64,000 nucleotides of DNA from Trichomonas vaginalis G3 (GCF_026262505.1 NC_067207.1:26876082-26940081), one strand, 5' to 3'. Positions 10,114-20,464 are shown, counted from the stretch's first letter. Notes: a model not told the origin generated them from the letters alone. Numbers and translations are program-made.

Positions 10114-10965
10114 ATGAGCTTGAAAGAAGTATTCGAACAACATCCATGGAGGTCATTTAAGAAATTCAATGAAGCTGCAAAGAGTTGGGGATTTACTAAC
10201 AGAGCTGAAGTGAAAAGGTTCTTTGACAAAAATGTTGTACATCAAACAAAAATAAACCCTTACGACTACTTTTTACCAATTTACTCCAACACTCCTGACG
10301 CATACCAATTTGACACTCTCATTCAAAGCAGAAAAGGAGGACATAAACCATTCCTCATCTTCATAAATGTTAACACTCGTAAAGCATATGCATATCCAAT
10401 GAAAAATAAAGGAACTCGTGAAGTGTTAAGAGTTTTACAAAAGTTTGTAGCAGAACATAACCCAAGTACTTTAACATCAGACCAAGACAGTGCATACCTC
10501 AGCAATGAAATCACAGAATTTCTCATTAAGCATAACATAACTCACTACACTACTGAAGACCATAACCATAACATACTCGGCATCATAAACCGCTTCATAA
10601 GAACGCTCAGAGATTTAAATCAAGAGCGAGACTTTACCGAAGAAACAATGAAACATTTTCTCGAAGTATATAATTCCTCAACACATTCTACAACAGGACA
10701 TACACCAAATTCAATGACACAACAACAAGAAGAAAAGTATATACAAAAGAAACGAAGCCAAACACAAAATATCAGAAATTCAACACAATTTACCCTCATT
10801 CCTGGTACAAAAGTTCGTGTAGTTCTTGACGACAAACCGTTGACAAAGAAACGTTTAAGGTTAAGTAGAAACTATTATATCGTAGACTCTACACAAGGTA
10901 ATGGATATCTTATAAAAGCTGCTGACGACTCCATAGCATTTTACCTCGTCGACATAATTAGTTGA
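10114..10965 (+). CDS. INT: Retroviral-like integrase (rve, DDE fold)
   Basis: An intact 283-aa frame starting at ATG 10114. An N-terminal helical part (~50 aa) is followed by an RNase H-fold core: first Asp in YQFDTLI (~residue 67), second Asp in LTSDQDSAY (~residue 121), then the helix GIINRFIRTLRDLN, where the catalytic Glu is expected. At that point, 35 residues after the second Asp, the residue is Asn (AAC), not Glu. A C-terminal SH3-like region (IPGTKVRVVLDD) follows. Maverick integrases insert the element with 5-6-bp duplications, consistent with the TGGAT flanks. It lies 19 bp after the fibre gene. The fold assignment is firm; activity of this copy is uncertain. Confidence 0.9.
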   Translation: MSLKEVFEQHPWRSFKKFNEAAKSWGFTNRAEVKRFFDKNVVHQTKINPYDYFLPIYSNTPDAYQFDTLIQSRKGGHKPFLIFINVNTRKAYAYPMKNKGTREVLRVLQKFVAEHNPSTLTSDQDSAYLSNEITEFLIKHNITHYTTEDHNHNILGIINRFIRTLRDLNQERDFTEETMKHFLEVYNSSTHSTTGHTPNSMTQQQEEKYIQKKRSQTQNIRNSTQFTLIPGTKVRVVLDDKPLTKKRLRLSRNYYIVDSTQGNGYLIKAADDSIAFYLVDIIS

Positions 10966-10973
10966 AAGTAGTA

Positions 10974-11198
10974 ATGGCAAACTTGCTGAAACCATTGACG
11001 AAGCAAAGCGAGGAGTGGTTATTGAAATACTTGGCTACAACAAACGATGACACTTATAAAGTAAGATATGAAGGAGGTGTTGAAGATGTTATACCATCTA
11101 AGAACTTGAGAGAGTCAAAGCCAACACATCTGGGACCATTAGAGCGGGAGTACTGGAAAGACAAAAATATGCCAGAAAGAATAAGAAAATTCTTCTAA
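10974..11198 (+). CDS. Small chromo/SH3-like protein after integrase, 74 aa
   Basis: ATG at 10974 lies 8 bp after the integrase stop codon. The protein (MANLLKPLTKQSEEWLLKYL...) holds a strand pattern TYKVRYEGGVEDVIPSKNLRE that resembles the SH3/chromo-like tails of integrases. The frame is open upstream through the integrase stop region, so this may be the severed C-terminus of a longer integrase rather than an independent gene. No other family match recognised. Confidence 0.55.
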   Translation: MANLLKPLTKQSEEWLLKYLATTNDDTYKVRYEGGVEDVIPSKNLRESKPTHLGPLEREYWKDKNMPERIRKFF

Positions 11199-11268
11199 AC
11201 TTTTTCATTAGATGTAAATCAGACATGAATGAGAACAGTCATGATATCATTAATGGTACCATTTATTT

Positions 11269-11335
11269 ACACCAAAAAATAATGTTTATGTTAGAATGTT
11301 AGATCTAACACGTTTTCTAACCACTTTTCTAACAT
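11269..11335 (+). promoter_or_regulatory. Five-unit structured motif, GTTAGA type
   Basis: A leader ACACCAAAAAATAATGTTTA is followed by TGTTAGAA and TGTTAGA direct units, then TCTAACA, TCTAACC and TCTAACA inverted units at 12-bp steps. It lies 70 bp after the integrase cluster and 100 bp before the 11438 gene. Confidence 0.7.
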
Positions 11336-11353
11336 GGTCTAAAACTCTCGAAA

Positions 11354-11437
11354 ATCATGAATTTTTGACATTTCCTTATGAAAGAAAAATAACGCTAATT
11401 TTTTTCTAAGAAAAATTTTTATCTTGTATGTAAAGAT
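11354..11437 (+). promoter_or_regulatory. Shared upstream element (probable promoter) of the 11438 gene
   Basis: An ATGAATTTTTGACATTTC box, an AT-rich GCTAATTTTTTTCT box and a TTGTATGTAAAGAT box directly before the ATG recur upstream of the 13301 gene (13217-13300), suggesting a common promoter class. Confidence 0.5.
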
Positions 11438-12372
11438 ATGATTTCAACAATCGGCACAACAACAATTCAAACTACAGCACCAAACTCGTTAGTCATGAAT
11501 CCAACATCTATGTTAGTAGAGATGAAAAGCTTCATTCCTTCTTCATATACTTTCGAAACAAAAATCCAGAAGATAAAGCAAGAACTTTTAACAAGTAATT
11601 TAGACTGTAGTGCGAAAGATGAAACAAATGAACAGTATCTTTATGAAATGCAGGACATTATTGACCATTTACCCAAATTGCCTGAAATCCAACAACAAAA
11701 ACTAACTATTCCTGAATTCGACGAAATTGAAGTCAAAACAACTGACTCAGTAGAAATAAAGAAGTTCATACGTAAAGTAAATTATGAATTCCTTGGTTTT
11801 CATTGCAACCATAAAGTTATGGACAAAGATTGCGACATGGTTTATAAGAATGTTTCTGACATATATAAATCTGAAGAATTTAAGACCTACGATAACTTTG
11901 TTTCATTAGTTGCTGAATGTGTTGGGAAATAAGATAAAGATAGAAGAGGCAAAGTATGGAACGAACAACTAAGACCCGCTATGTTTGAGATGAAGAGAGC
12001 AATTGACGCCTTAGTTGTTTTAGCAGGTCAAATTTCAATGTATAACGCAAAAATGAACCCGCAATGTTCAAAATGTAAGGCAGCGATGAGGAAATATAAC
12101 TACTCCGTCAAAGAGATAGAAAGAATGAGAAACGACTATGCAGATTTAAAGAAAGAAGTAGAAAAGCCAGCAGAAGATAAAATGGACATGTTAGCATTTC
12201 TGAACAAAAAATTATCCAACTGCTGACGATTTCCTTCTATCTGACGTCAAAAGAAATATAAAGAAACCTTCGGCATTGTTAAAACATTCGATGTACTAAA
12301 AGAAGAAATAGAAGCTACAAAACTGTTTAAAGTCATGAACCATCGCAACATATACCATGTAAAACGCTTGTA
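11438..12372 (+). pseudogene. Hypothetical Maverick gene with in-frame stop and 3' frameshift
   Basis: The first 164 codons end at a TAA (11930-11932), but the same frame continues open to 12226, so a single nonsense change splits the gene. Beyond 12226 an alternate frame (TFGIVKTFDVLKEEIEATKL) extends to a stop at 12372. The protein begins with a Thr/Ser-rich stretch, then acidic helical text; the second part has a CSKCKAAMRKYN motif and a coiled-coil-like segment (IERMRNDYADLKKEVEK). No family recognised. It shares its upstream element with the KilA-N gene, so it may be co-regulated with it. Confidence 0.5.
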
Positions 12373-12378
12373 AATAGT

Positions 12379-12441
12379 TATGTTAGAAAAGAGGTTAGAA
12401 AACGTGTTAGATCTAACATGCTAACATAAACATTATTTTTG
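12379..12441 (-). promoter_or_regulatory. Five-unit structured motif, GTTAGA type, inverted orientation
   Basis: On the minus strand: leader CAAAAATAATGTTTA, direct units TGTTAGC and TGTTAGA, inverted units TCTAACA, TCTAACC, TCTAACA at 12-bp steps. It lies directly downstream of the 11438 gene. Confidence 0.7.
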
Positions 12442-12658
12442 CTGAATTCAGCACAAGATTCTGAGTAAAATGACATATGGCACGTGTCAAACCGTTGAGT
12501 TTTCACAAATTTTAAAAATTGCTGCGGAAAGTTCGTCAAAAAAGTGAAGGTTCCCGACGGTTTCAAACCGCCATACTTTACATGAAGATAGTTTTACAAT
12601 GTCAACTAAATATTCATGTACGATAGAAACGGTTATGTAAAGTTTACATTTTGTAAAG

Positions 12659-12945
12659 TTTGTCCTGATTCAAGACAAGTCTTGTATTTTTTCAGAACAA
12701 GTCTGTATTTTTTCAGAACAAGTCTTGTATTTTTTCAAGACAAATCTTGTCCTGATTCAGAACAAGTCTTGCACTTTTAGTCAGTTTTTCTTGTAAAGTT
12801 CTCAAATTTGAAGAACAATTGTCCTGATTCAAGACAAGTCTTGTATTTTTTCAGAACAAGTCTTGTATTTTTTCAGAACAAGTCTTGTATTTTTTCAAGA
12901 CAAATCTTGTCCTGATTCAGAACAAGTCTTGCACTTTTTCAGGAA
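12659..12945. repeat. Tandem ~22-bp palindromic repeats in a duplicated ~120-bp block
   Basis: Units of the type AGAACAAGTCTTGTATTTTTTC are repeated, many containing the near-palindrome CAAGACAAGTCTTG. The block 12659-12776 is repeated at 12818-12936. Apart from these repeats I see no gene in 12442-13300. Confidence 0.8.
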
Positions 12946-13216
12946 ATCCTATCGTCTAACTTTACAAATGTCACTTTTTCAACATGATTGCATTTTGGTC
13001 GGGAAACAACTTTCTCTCAATTTTGTCACTTTTTCTATCGTCGTGTTTTGTCGCTTTTCCCTCAGGGTGTGTGTCAGAAAATATCCAAATCTTTATAGCC
13101 TCGTATCTCCTTCAATTCTTGACGGCTTGACATGTATGACACACCATTCAATTCAGAATTATGTGCTGAATCTTATGACCTTCATTTGTTCGTGACTTCT
13201 TTTCACATATGTAACC

Positions 13217-13300
13217 ATGAATTTTTAACATTTCTTTAACACAGAAAATAAAGTTAGTTTTATTTTTATTTATTTTTTTATTTTGTATGTAAGGACAGAT
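13217..13300 (+). promoter_or_regulatory. Shared upstream element of the KilA-N gene
   Basis: The boxes ATGAATTTTTAACATTTC, an A/T-rich GTTAGTTTTATTTTT and TTGTATGTAAGGA match those at 11354-11437 in order and spacing. Confidence 0.5.
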
Positions 13301-14124
13301 ATGTCAACAACAGAGAACACAACAACTGCTATCGTTCATGAAGCCATAAATGAAGAATACGAGTGGTTCAGTTTAACAAACAACTCCGTCTCATTCGTTC
13401 GGTCAAAGACGATATGTACCAAATGCAAAGTATTTTGACAGCATGTTTTGCTCCAGACACTAAACACGCAGACGACTGGTTCAAAAACCAAAGCACACAA
13501 GAACTTTTGAGTGAAATTTCTCTAGACCGACTTTTTTCGGTCTTGCATAAAACACATGAAAATCGTAAAAATTTGCCAATAAATTTAAGAGGTTATTATG
13601 TTCATAGACTTTTAGTAAATGCAGTTGCAATGTGGGCTTCTCCTCGTTATGCATGGCATGTTTACAGACTTCTTGACGAAATTCATAGACAAGAACGTGG
13701 AGAGATGGAAAAGAAACTTCAAGCAAAAGATGAAGTCATTGAATCCAAAGACAAAAGCATACAGAAAAGAATACCACGTTCGGTACCAAAAGGAAAGGAA
13801 AAGAGTTATAAGTATATGATATATACTGAAGAGTTGGAGAAAGAAGAAGACAGAGATATGGTTATGTTGCATTTAGTCAGAAGAAACAACAAAAGCTTTT
13901 ATGACCTTGCTAAGATTTACAAATCTGACAGAAACTGGTTCTATCGTGAAAACTTACCGATTTCAATGACACCGAATGAGCAAATAAAAGAAATTGTCAA
14001 AAATACTCTTCCTCAAACACACTATGATATCAAAGGTTGCACAATACTTACATTCAAAGAAGACTTAACATTACTGAAGGAAAAAATAACAGAATATTTC
14101 GATAACTTCAAAGAGGAAGAATAA
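13301..14124 (+). CDS. KilA-N domain protein (one frameshift near the 5' end)
   Basis: ATG 13301 opens MSTTENTTTAIVHEAI. A shift near 13405 leads to the long frame ending at 14124. Across the join the text reads like the start of a KilA-N domain (WFSLTNNSVSFVRS, then DDMYQMQSILTACF), followed by the diagnostic DDWFKNQSTQELL and RGYYVHRLLVNAVAMWASP and a helix AWHVYRLLDEI. A coiled-coil linker (EKKLQAKDEVIESKDKSI) and a C-terminal domain of ~110 aa follow. KilA-N proteins are DNA-binding proteins of large DNA viruses and phages, thought to act in regulation or replication. GTG at 13363 is not a credible start. Confidence 0.8.
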
Positions 14125-14179
14125 AAAAATCTAAGCTAATTTTATTTTTTTTATAAAATTTTATCTCATATGAAAGAAC

Positions 14180-14396
14180 ATGAATTTAGAATATTCGGAA
14201 CTCATGACAGAAGAAGAGAACGAACAACATGTAAAAGATTATGCAAAATTTCTGAAGACATACAAAGCATTTAAACAATATCTAAATGCTTCTAAAGATT
14301 ATGCAAAATTTTCTGAAGGTATATAAAGCTTATGAAAAAGCGTATGAAAAGTTTATACATTGGGGAATTGTTGTAAAATATCGATATGAAGACTAA
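14180..14396 (+). pseudogene. Small Tyr/Lys-rich gene with one-base insertion
   Basis: ATG 14180 opens 48 codons (MNLEYSELMTEEENEQHVKD...). An internal repeat is visible: GCAAAATTTCTGAAG near 14244 returns as GCAAAATTTTCTGAAG near 14303 with one extra T, which shifts the frame into an early stop. The other frame continues to TAA at 14396 (VYKAYEKAYEKFIHWGIVV). The original product would be ~71 aa. No family recognised. Confidence 0.55.
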
Positions 14397-14430
14397 CCAA
14401 AAATATATTTTTGCTTAAATGACGTCAGGG

Positions 14431-14884
14431 TCAATTCTTCAACCATTTCACTTCTTCGTCAATGTCAATAGAAGCTTCTTCAACCTTTGGTAAGAACTTT
14501 TGTATAACATCTTTGTTCGTTATTGTTTCAGAGATGAAGAATAATATTTCACATTTGTTTCACCCTTCTTATATTCTTTCTGTTCGGAAAGATTTAAAGC
14601 AATACTGAAGAAGTCAATGTTGGAGTTCTTTATAATAGTATAATGAGTATCTTTGACATTCACGAAGAAACCCTTTTGTTTCAAAATACTGCTAACTCTT
14701 GTGAAGTATAACGTTTGCGGTCAATGACAATAGCTAATGGTCTGACATACTGACCAAACTTAGATTCTTTCACAAACTTCTTGTTAAAGATAACATTGAC
14801 GTTTGAAGCATTATTGAACTCATTCTTGATGACAGTAGCGAGAGCATTGTATGAAAAGAACTTGCAATCTTGCATGTGTTTCAT
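14431..14884 (-). pseudogene. Hypothetical Maverick gene, ~150 codons, frameshifted
   Basis: ATG 14884 opens MKHMQDCKFFSYNALATVIK, which stays open to 14681. Alternate frames then carry coherent text (KQKGFFVNVKDTHYTII, then TNKDVIQKFLPKVEEAS) to a stop at 14431. At least two one-base indels are needed. No family recognised. It lies convergent to the KilA-N and 14180 genes. Confidence 0.5.
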
Positions 14885-14975
14885 TAAAATAAAAATATTA
14901 AATTATTTTGAAAAATAACTTAAAAAAATCTAATCTAATTTTTTTCAAAAAATATTTTTTTATTTCCTACTAAAG

Positions 14976-15564
14976 ATGTATCGGAAGTTGTCTAAGTTAG
15001 AACACTCGGAAATAAAACAACTTCTTACAGAAGCTAATATAGATGTTGCAAAGCATTACACAACAAACAAAAAGGCACTCGCTGACATTCATCAATGACT
15101 ATAATGGTGAAATAACTTATGATAGAATTCATGAGTTCATAAAGCCGCAACGCGGCGAGGACGAAGTCCATGCAAGAGCATTTCCTTTAAATGACGTTGC
15201 TATTGACTTATATCATAGACGTTCAATACCTCATGAAGTAAGAAGAGAAATGTTTGACATAACAAATGCAAACGTTGGTGAAACAAGAAGAAGAGATGAC
15301 ACACTGAAACAACAGAGAAGAGAGATGTTTAAAAGTGCTATAGAACAAGTTCGCAAAGCTAACGATGTCATTCGTTCCATTGACGACAAACCAAAAGAAG
15401 GTGAGAGATGGTTAAAGAAAGATGAAGAGAATAGGAAGAGAAATGTGAAGTCAGGCAATAGACTCATTGACTTTAACATCGAAGCTTTAGATGAACCAAA
15501 CAGAGACTACTTACACAAACATTTCGGTAAGGTTTTCATGAGACTCTTAGAGAAATTAAAATAA
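14976..15564 (+). CDS. Hypothetical Maverick protein, ~196 aa (one frameshift)
   Basis: ATG 14976 opens MYRKLSKLEHSEIKQLLTEA and runs to a TGA near 15098. The long frame ending at 15564 overlaps it (from ATG 15043) and gives good protein text from about 15100 (YNGEITYDRIHEFIKPQ...), so I read one gene with a shift near 15090. The product is highly charged and helical, rich in Arg, Lys and Glu (ETRRRDDTLKQQRREMF). It lies 17 bp before the polymerase gene, suggesting joint expression. No family recognised. Confidence 0.55.
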
Positions 15565-15581
15565 ACTCCCAACAGAGATGG

Positions 15582-18500
15582 ATGGTATGTTATAAACTTG
15601 GTGGAAAGTATGAATGTTCTACGTTAAACCTCAATAATATTGGAACATTACTACATCAGCTCTTGAAGGAGAACTTTATATCAGAGATAGAAGCAAATGC
15701 TGCAGGTATTGTTGAAATGCACTATGACTTCTTCTTGACAAACATAAAGAATCTTACCGAAATAAAGATGTATGATTTAACAGAATATGAAGGCTTAACG
15801 ATGTCAGATGTAAAGAAAGGCAAACCAAAAAAGAGACCATATAGAGATGAAAGCACACTGACAAATGACCAGAAAGCCATTTTGGAAGCTCTTAAGCAAA
15901 CAGGAAACCCAGCACTTATAGAAAGCTTTTGGAAAGATAATGGTGAAAAGAAGTTTTATAAGAAGAGAAGCGGTCAGTTCTGGAAGTATCTTTGCACATT
16001 ACCTATAAATCTTGAACGCTACCAAATCTTCAATGAACTGAACAAAAGAACTGCAACACTTATGACAGAGATAACTGTTCGTTTATGCTTGCATTCAGGC
16101 TGGAGTAAATGAAGAAACTATTGACCACATGAGAGAAGTCATTCGTGTTAGAGACTTTCCTCAAAGTAAAGTACAAGAAATTTCTGACGCAACAGGTATA
16201 GCATTTAATGTTACCATTGGTTACTTTCAATGACTCAAGACATAATGAAATAAAGAGATACATACCAAAAGAATGTGAAACTGTTCGAACTATTGACTTA
16301 CTTCTTGTTGAAGACCACTACATGCTAAACGAAAGATTACCAATGACAACATATTTCATTCGAAACTATATAGAAATTCTCAAAGCTTGTGGTGGAATGA
16401 ACATTGAAAAACAGATGAAAATATATACAAAGAGAGAAGATAAATATGTAGTTCGCATGGATAGAACTACACCGCTATGGGATGTTATGAAAACATTGTG
16501 GGAGTGCAAATATTTCGAACCTATTTCTTATGGAGAACTTTTCACATATACTACTGACTTATATAAACAGAACCTTGCACCATTTAAAGATTTGACATAT
16601 GCTCCAAAGTATTGTGTACAACTGAAGAAGAAAGCAGAGTCAAAAGAAGTAAATAAAGCTAAATGTAAATTCATACCTGAGCACGTTTTCTTTGCTGACT
16701 TTGAGTGTAGTACGGATGGCTTTCATAAAGCTTTTAACATCTGTTATGACAGTGAAGATGGTTCAGTTAGTGAAAGTATTTGGGGTCAAAACTGTGCAAC
16801 AGAATTTTTGGAAAGACTTCCTGACAAGAGTTTAATATATTTCCATAACCTCAGTTATGACATAAACTTCATCTTAAGACACATGACAGAAGTGAAAGGA
16901 ACTCCCATCATTAAAGGTTCACGAACAATGCAAATAACTGGTTTATATAAAGGACGGGCAATTATTATAAAAGACTCTTACAGTGTTATAAATAAGAAGC
17001 TTAAACTATTTCCTGCTATGTTTAACTTACAAACAGGACCGAAAGAAGTATTTCCATATAACTACTACAGCAGTGTTTTGTTAGCAAATGACAACAGAAC
17101 TGGTGTCATTTCTGAAGCATGTAAGTTTATCCATGATGCAGATACATTTATGAAGAACATAGATTCCATCAAAGGTTGCAGAATAGATGAAAACCACTTC
17201 GACTTAGAAAAATATAGCACGTTTTACTGCAAACAAGATGTAAGAATTTTAAGAGAAGGTTTTGTAAAGTTCCGCAATGACTTATTGAAAGAGTTTGATT
17301 TAAACGTTTATGACTACGTTAGTATTTGTTCTATTGCTAACAAATTGTTTGAGAACAGAGTATACTTCCCGAATGGAAATCTTTATGACCTCTCAAATAA
17401 ACCAAGAGAATTTATTTCGAGATGCATTCAAGGTGGAAGATGTATGTTGTCAGATAACATGAAACAAAAGAGCAAAAAGAAACTCATTGCTGACTTCGAC
17501 ACTGTTTCATTATATCCTTCAGCTATAGCAAGACTTTATACTTTAGAAGGTATTCCAAAAGTATTGAAGGAAGAAATGTTAAGCACAGAGTATCTCATGA
17601 GACATTTATTCGATGACGACCAAAAGGAACCCATTGGTGAAAAGTTTATGTCTGGCTTCTTTGTTCTCATTAAGATAACAGAGATTGGTATACCCAGACA
17701 CTTTCATTTAATAGTTTGCGACCCTGAACTAAATCCAGAACTTAACGTTCCAAGAAGTTCAAACACTTGCTGTCTCATGTATGTTGACCATATAACATTA
17801 CAAGACCTCATAAAATATCAAGGTGTCAAATGTGAAGTGTTGCAAGGATACTATTACGATGGAAACAGAGATATGAGAATAAGAGATGAAGTAAAGAAGT
17901 TGTTTGAGTTAAGGTTAAAGTATAAGAAAGAAGGAAACCCCTTACAAGAAATTATAAAACTCATTCTGAACAGCATTTATGGCAAAACTATTCTATCTCC
18001 TATTGAGTCAAAAATAACCATAGTAGATGACAAAGATGCTATAAGATATGCTATAAGAAATTACAACCATATAGTGAAGTTCGAAGGTTTGGATGGTTCA
18101 GATAAAACTATTTTCAAGCTAACGAAAAGCATTTGCAGACACTTTAACTTCTGTCCACTTGGTGTTAATATTCTGTCTATGTCAAAACGTATTATGAATG
18201 AAGTATTCTGTACTGCAGAGGACATGGGACTTCAAATCTTTTACCAGGATACCGACAGTATGCACTTATATAATGAAGACATCCCAAAGCTTGCAGCAGA
18301 GTTTAAGAAGAGATATGGTCGCGAACTTATAGGAAAGAACCTTGGTCAATTTCATAGCGACTTTGCAGAAATAACACCTGGAAAACAAAGTTTAGCTTAT
18401 AAAAGTATTTTCTGTGGAAAGAAGACCTACATAGACTTACTCACTAACGATTTAAATGAAGTTGCATTTCACTGCAGAATGAAAGGCGTGAAGCAAGATG

Positions 18501-18754
18501 TTATTGCTTTAACCGCTAATGAAATGTTTCCTGAAGCTATACAATGCTATTACAATGAAGATAAGAACATTCACATACCTGTTGGAACATATGACAAAGA
18601 CTCTGAGTTCAGTTTAATGAAACTTTACAAAGCACTTCATGATGGTCAAGAGATTGCATTCGACTTATGTAAGTCATGTCAACCTTGCTTTGCTGAAAAG
18701 TTCAACTTTTCAATAACGACTAAAACAAGCTTTATTCGTAAGTTGAAGTTCTGA
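15582..18754 (+). CDS. POLB: Protein-primed family B DNA polymerase (5' part frameshifted)
   Basis: The main frame (16208-18754) holds the full exonuclease and polymerase core: Exo I FFADFEC (~160 of that segment), Exo II IYFHNLSYDINF (~210), Exo III YCKQDVRILREG (~338), motif A DFDTVSLYPS (~430), motif B LILNSIYGKT (~585), motif C YQDTDSMHLY (~679) and GKKTY (~737). All catalytic acids are present. The upstream segment 15582-16112 and the alternate frame 16090-16230 (EETIDHMREVIRVRDF) read as its N-terminal extension, joined by two one-base shifts near 16100 and 16230. Full length would be ~1,055 aa, usual for Polinton POLB. It replicates the element, probably primed by a terminal protein. 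Confidence 0.92.
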
Positions 18755-18814
18755 GGTCATTTATTTTTGTCAGCAATGAGGTCATTCGTGATAAAAATAA
18801 AGCTAGCGTAGATT

Positions 18815-19673
18815 TTACAATACTGCGATGGTAGAGTTTAAGAGTTGTGCTTCAATGTAGAGACAGTCCTTATGGTCTGGAGGTAAGAACACTGGACATT
18901 TATGGTCATGAGTGGAGTAACATGTCTATCCAAAACTCACGATTGAAGCCAGTTAATTTATAGTATTTAGGGTTAGGAAGTGGTGAAGTTCTTGTATGAC
19001 CAATGAACTCATTTTCAACGCCTTTGGCTATATTAGAGTAAAGTATTGCTTGCTTTCTATCCCAAATGCCAGGTGTTACAATCTTTGAAAATTCATTTTT
19101 CCTCGGAAGCATTGCATCATAATTGAAAACATTCTTGAAATCATCACTTGGTTCAGAGATTTGAAATCTTATACGTAATGGATTTTCTTTCTTTTTAGCG
19201 ACTTCATTGAATGGTGAGAATACAATGAATTGACAGTCATGAGTTCCATCTTCATTTTCATTAAATTCATAATGAAAGTCTATAAGTTGTGGCTGACTAC
19301 CTTCTTCTTTCAGTTGTGCAAGAAACTCACGTAAAGGCTGTAAAGTTTGTACTTCAATATTGAACTTTTTCTCGAACATCTCATTAAATGAAATCATACA
19401 TTGCAACAATGTTGTATCGTCTTTAAAGTATTTGTATATGTGAATGTTTTGGGCGCTTAAAGACTGTTCGTCATTTTCTATCTCGACTTGAAGTATAAAG
19501 TCAACCTTTCTGAAAGCACGTGTTATATACATAGATGTTATGCCAATGTACTTCTCTTCATTTATGTTCACAATCCAGTCTGTTGGAAACTTAAACGTTA
19601 CTCTGTTCCCCTTTATTTTGACGTCAGGGTTTTCACTACTGAACGCAACAGATAAAGGTATTTGTCTATACAT
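18815..19673 (-). CDS. Minor capsid (penton-like) protein candidate, ~285 aa, late frameshift
   Basis: ATG 19673 opens MYRQIPLSVAFSSENPDVKI. The open frame ends at 18906, but shifting by one base near 18925 extends it to a TAA at 18815-18817 (DHKCPVFLPPDHKD...). The text is strand-rich (RVTFKFPTDWIVNI, EFNENEDGTHDCQFIVFSPF). Polintons encode a single jelly-roll minor capsid protein beside the major one, and location, size and beta content fit, but no motif proves it. The 3213-4145 gene shows weak N-terminal similarity. Its ATG lies 24 bp downstream of the stop codon of the 19698-19957 gene. Confidence 0.6.
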
Positions 19674-19697
19674 TTAATTCGGATAAAAATAAACCAT

Positions 19698-19957
19698 TTA
19701 CTCTTTCTTTGCTTCAGCTTCTTTAGCTTTTGCTTCAGCTTCTTCTCTAGCTTTCTTCGCCAGCAAACGTGGGTTCTTTGTCTTCCAGCAGCTAATGCAG
19801 CAAGTTGTTTTTCACTAAGTTTTCTCTTTGGTCTCTCTGGCTTTTGTTCTTGTTTTTGTTCCTTCAGTTCGGATAAAATTTGCTCACGAATTTCTTTCTT
19901 CAATGCTTCAACATCTATGACACCTTGGGTCTTGTCCGTAGGGCTTGTCTGAGTCAT
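19698..19957 (-). CDS. Small coiled-coil protein, ~86 aa, one frameshift
   Basis: ATG 19957 opens MTQTSPTDKTQGVIDVEALK; a Lys/Glu/Gln-rich helix follows (EIREQILSELKEQKQEQK), then KLSEKQLAALAAGR. The current frame runs into the next gene, but a one-base shift near 19775 gives an Ala/Glu/Lys helix (EEAEAKAKEAEAKKE) ending at TAA 19698, which looks like the natural end. It is divergent from the 20003 gene with 45 bp between starts. No family recognised. Confidence 0.55.
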
Positions 19958-20002
19958 TTGACTGCAGATAAAAAACTAAATTAAAACTTTAACCGATGTA
20001 AA

Positions 20003-20437
20003 ATGAGCTTGTCAAAATCAGAGCGAGAGTCTATTATATTAAATGACGCAAGAGGAATACAACATCCTTTCTATTACGTAAGTCAGAGTAAAGATGGTAA
20101 AATATACGTAAGAAAAAGAAAGGTACCATTAGCGAATGCAGAGAGCGACAACATTAAGGTGCATGGCAAGGGTGAAGTCCACGAAGCCCATATAAAACCT
20201 TCTGTTCAAACTGAAAAGTCAATAGAACAAGAAGAAAAGAAGCCAGATGTACTTTCAATAACGAACCAAGAGCTTATTGCAAAGTTCGTGAATTTCATTG
20301 AAAAACAAACCGAGTCAAAGAACCCTGACCCGCCAGTGAAAGAAGTTGAGACAAAAGAGAATGTACAGTTCATTGAAAATGTCAAGAAACAACTTCCACC
20401 ACGAATACCAAGAAGAAGAGTGAGAATAATGAAGTAA
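20003..20437 (+). CDS. Hypothetical Maverick protein, 144 aa
   Basis: An intact frame from ATG 20003 (MSLSKSERESIILNDARGIQ) to TAA 20437, 27 bp before the major capsid gene. The N-terminal ~50 aa look folded (HPFYYVSQSKDGKIYVRKRK); the middle is acidic and low-complexity, and the tail is basic and Pro/Arg-rich (LPPRIPRRRVRIMK). The basic tail and the position suggest a capsid-associated role, by inference only. Confidence 0.6.
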   Translation: MSLSKSERESIILNDARGIQHPFYYVSQSKDGKIYVRKRKVPLANAESDNIKVHGKGEVHEAHIKPSVQTEKSIEQEEKKPDVLSITNQELIAKFVNFIEKQTESKNPDPPVKEVETKENVQFIENVKKQLPPRIPRRRVRIMK

Positions 20438-20464
20438 ATAGATATTTTTATCTGAAGTAAATAC

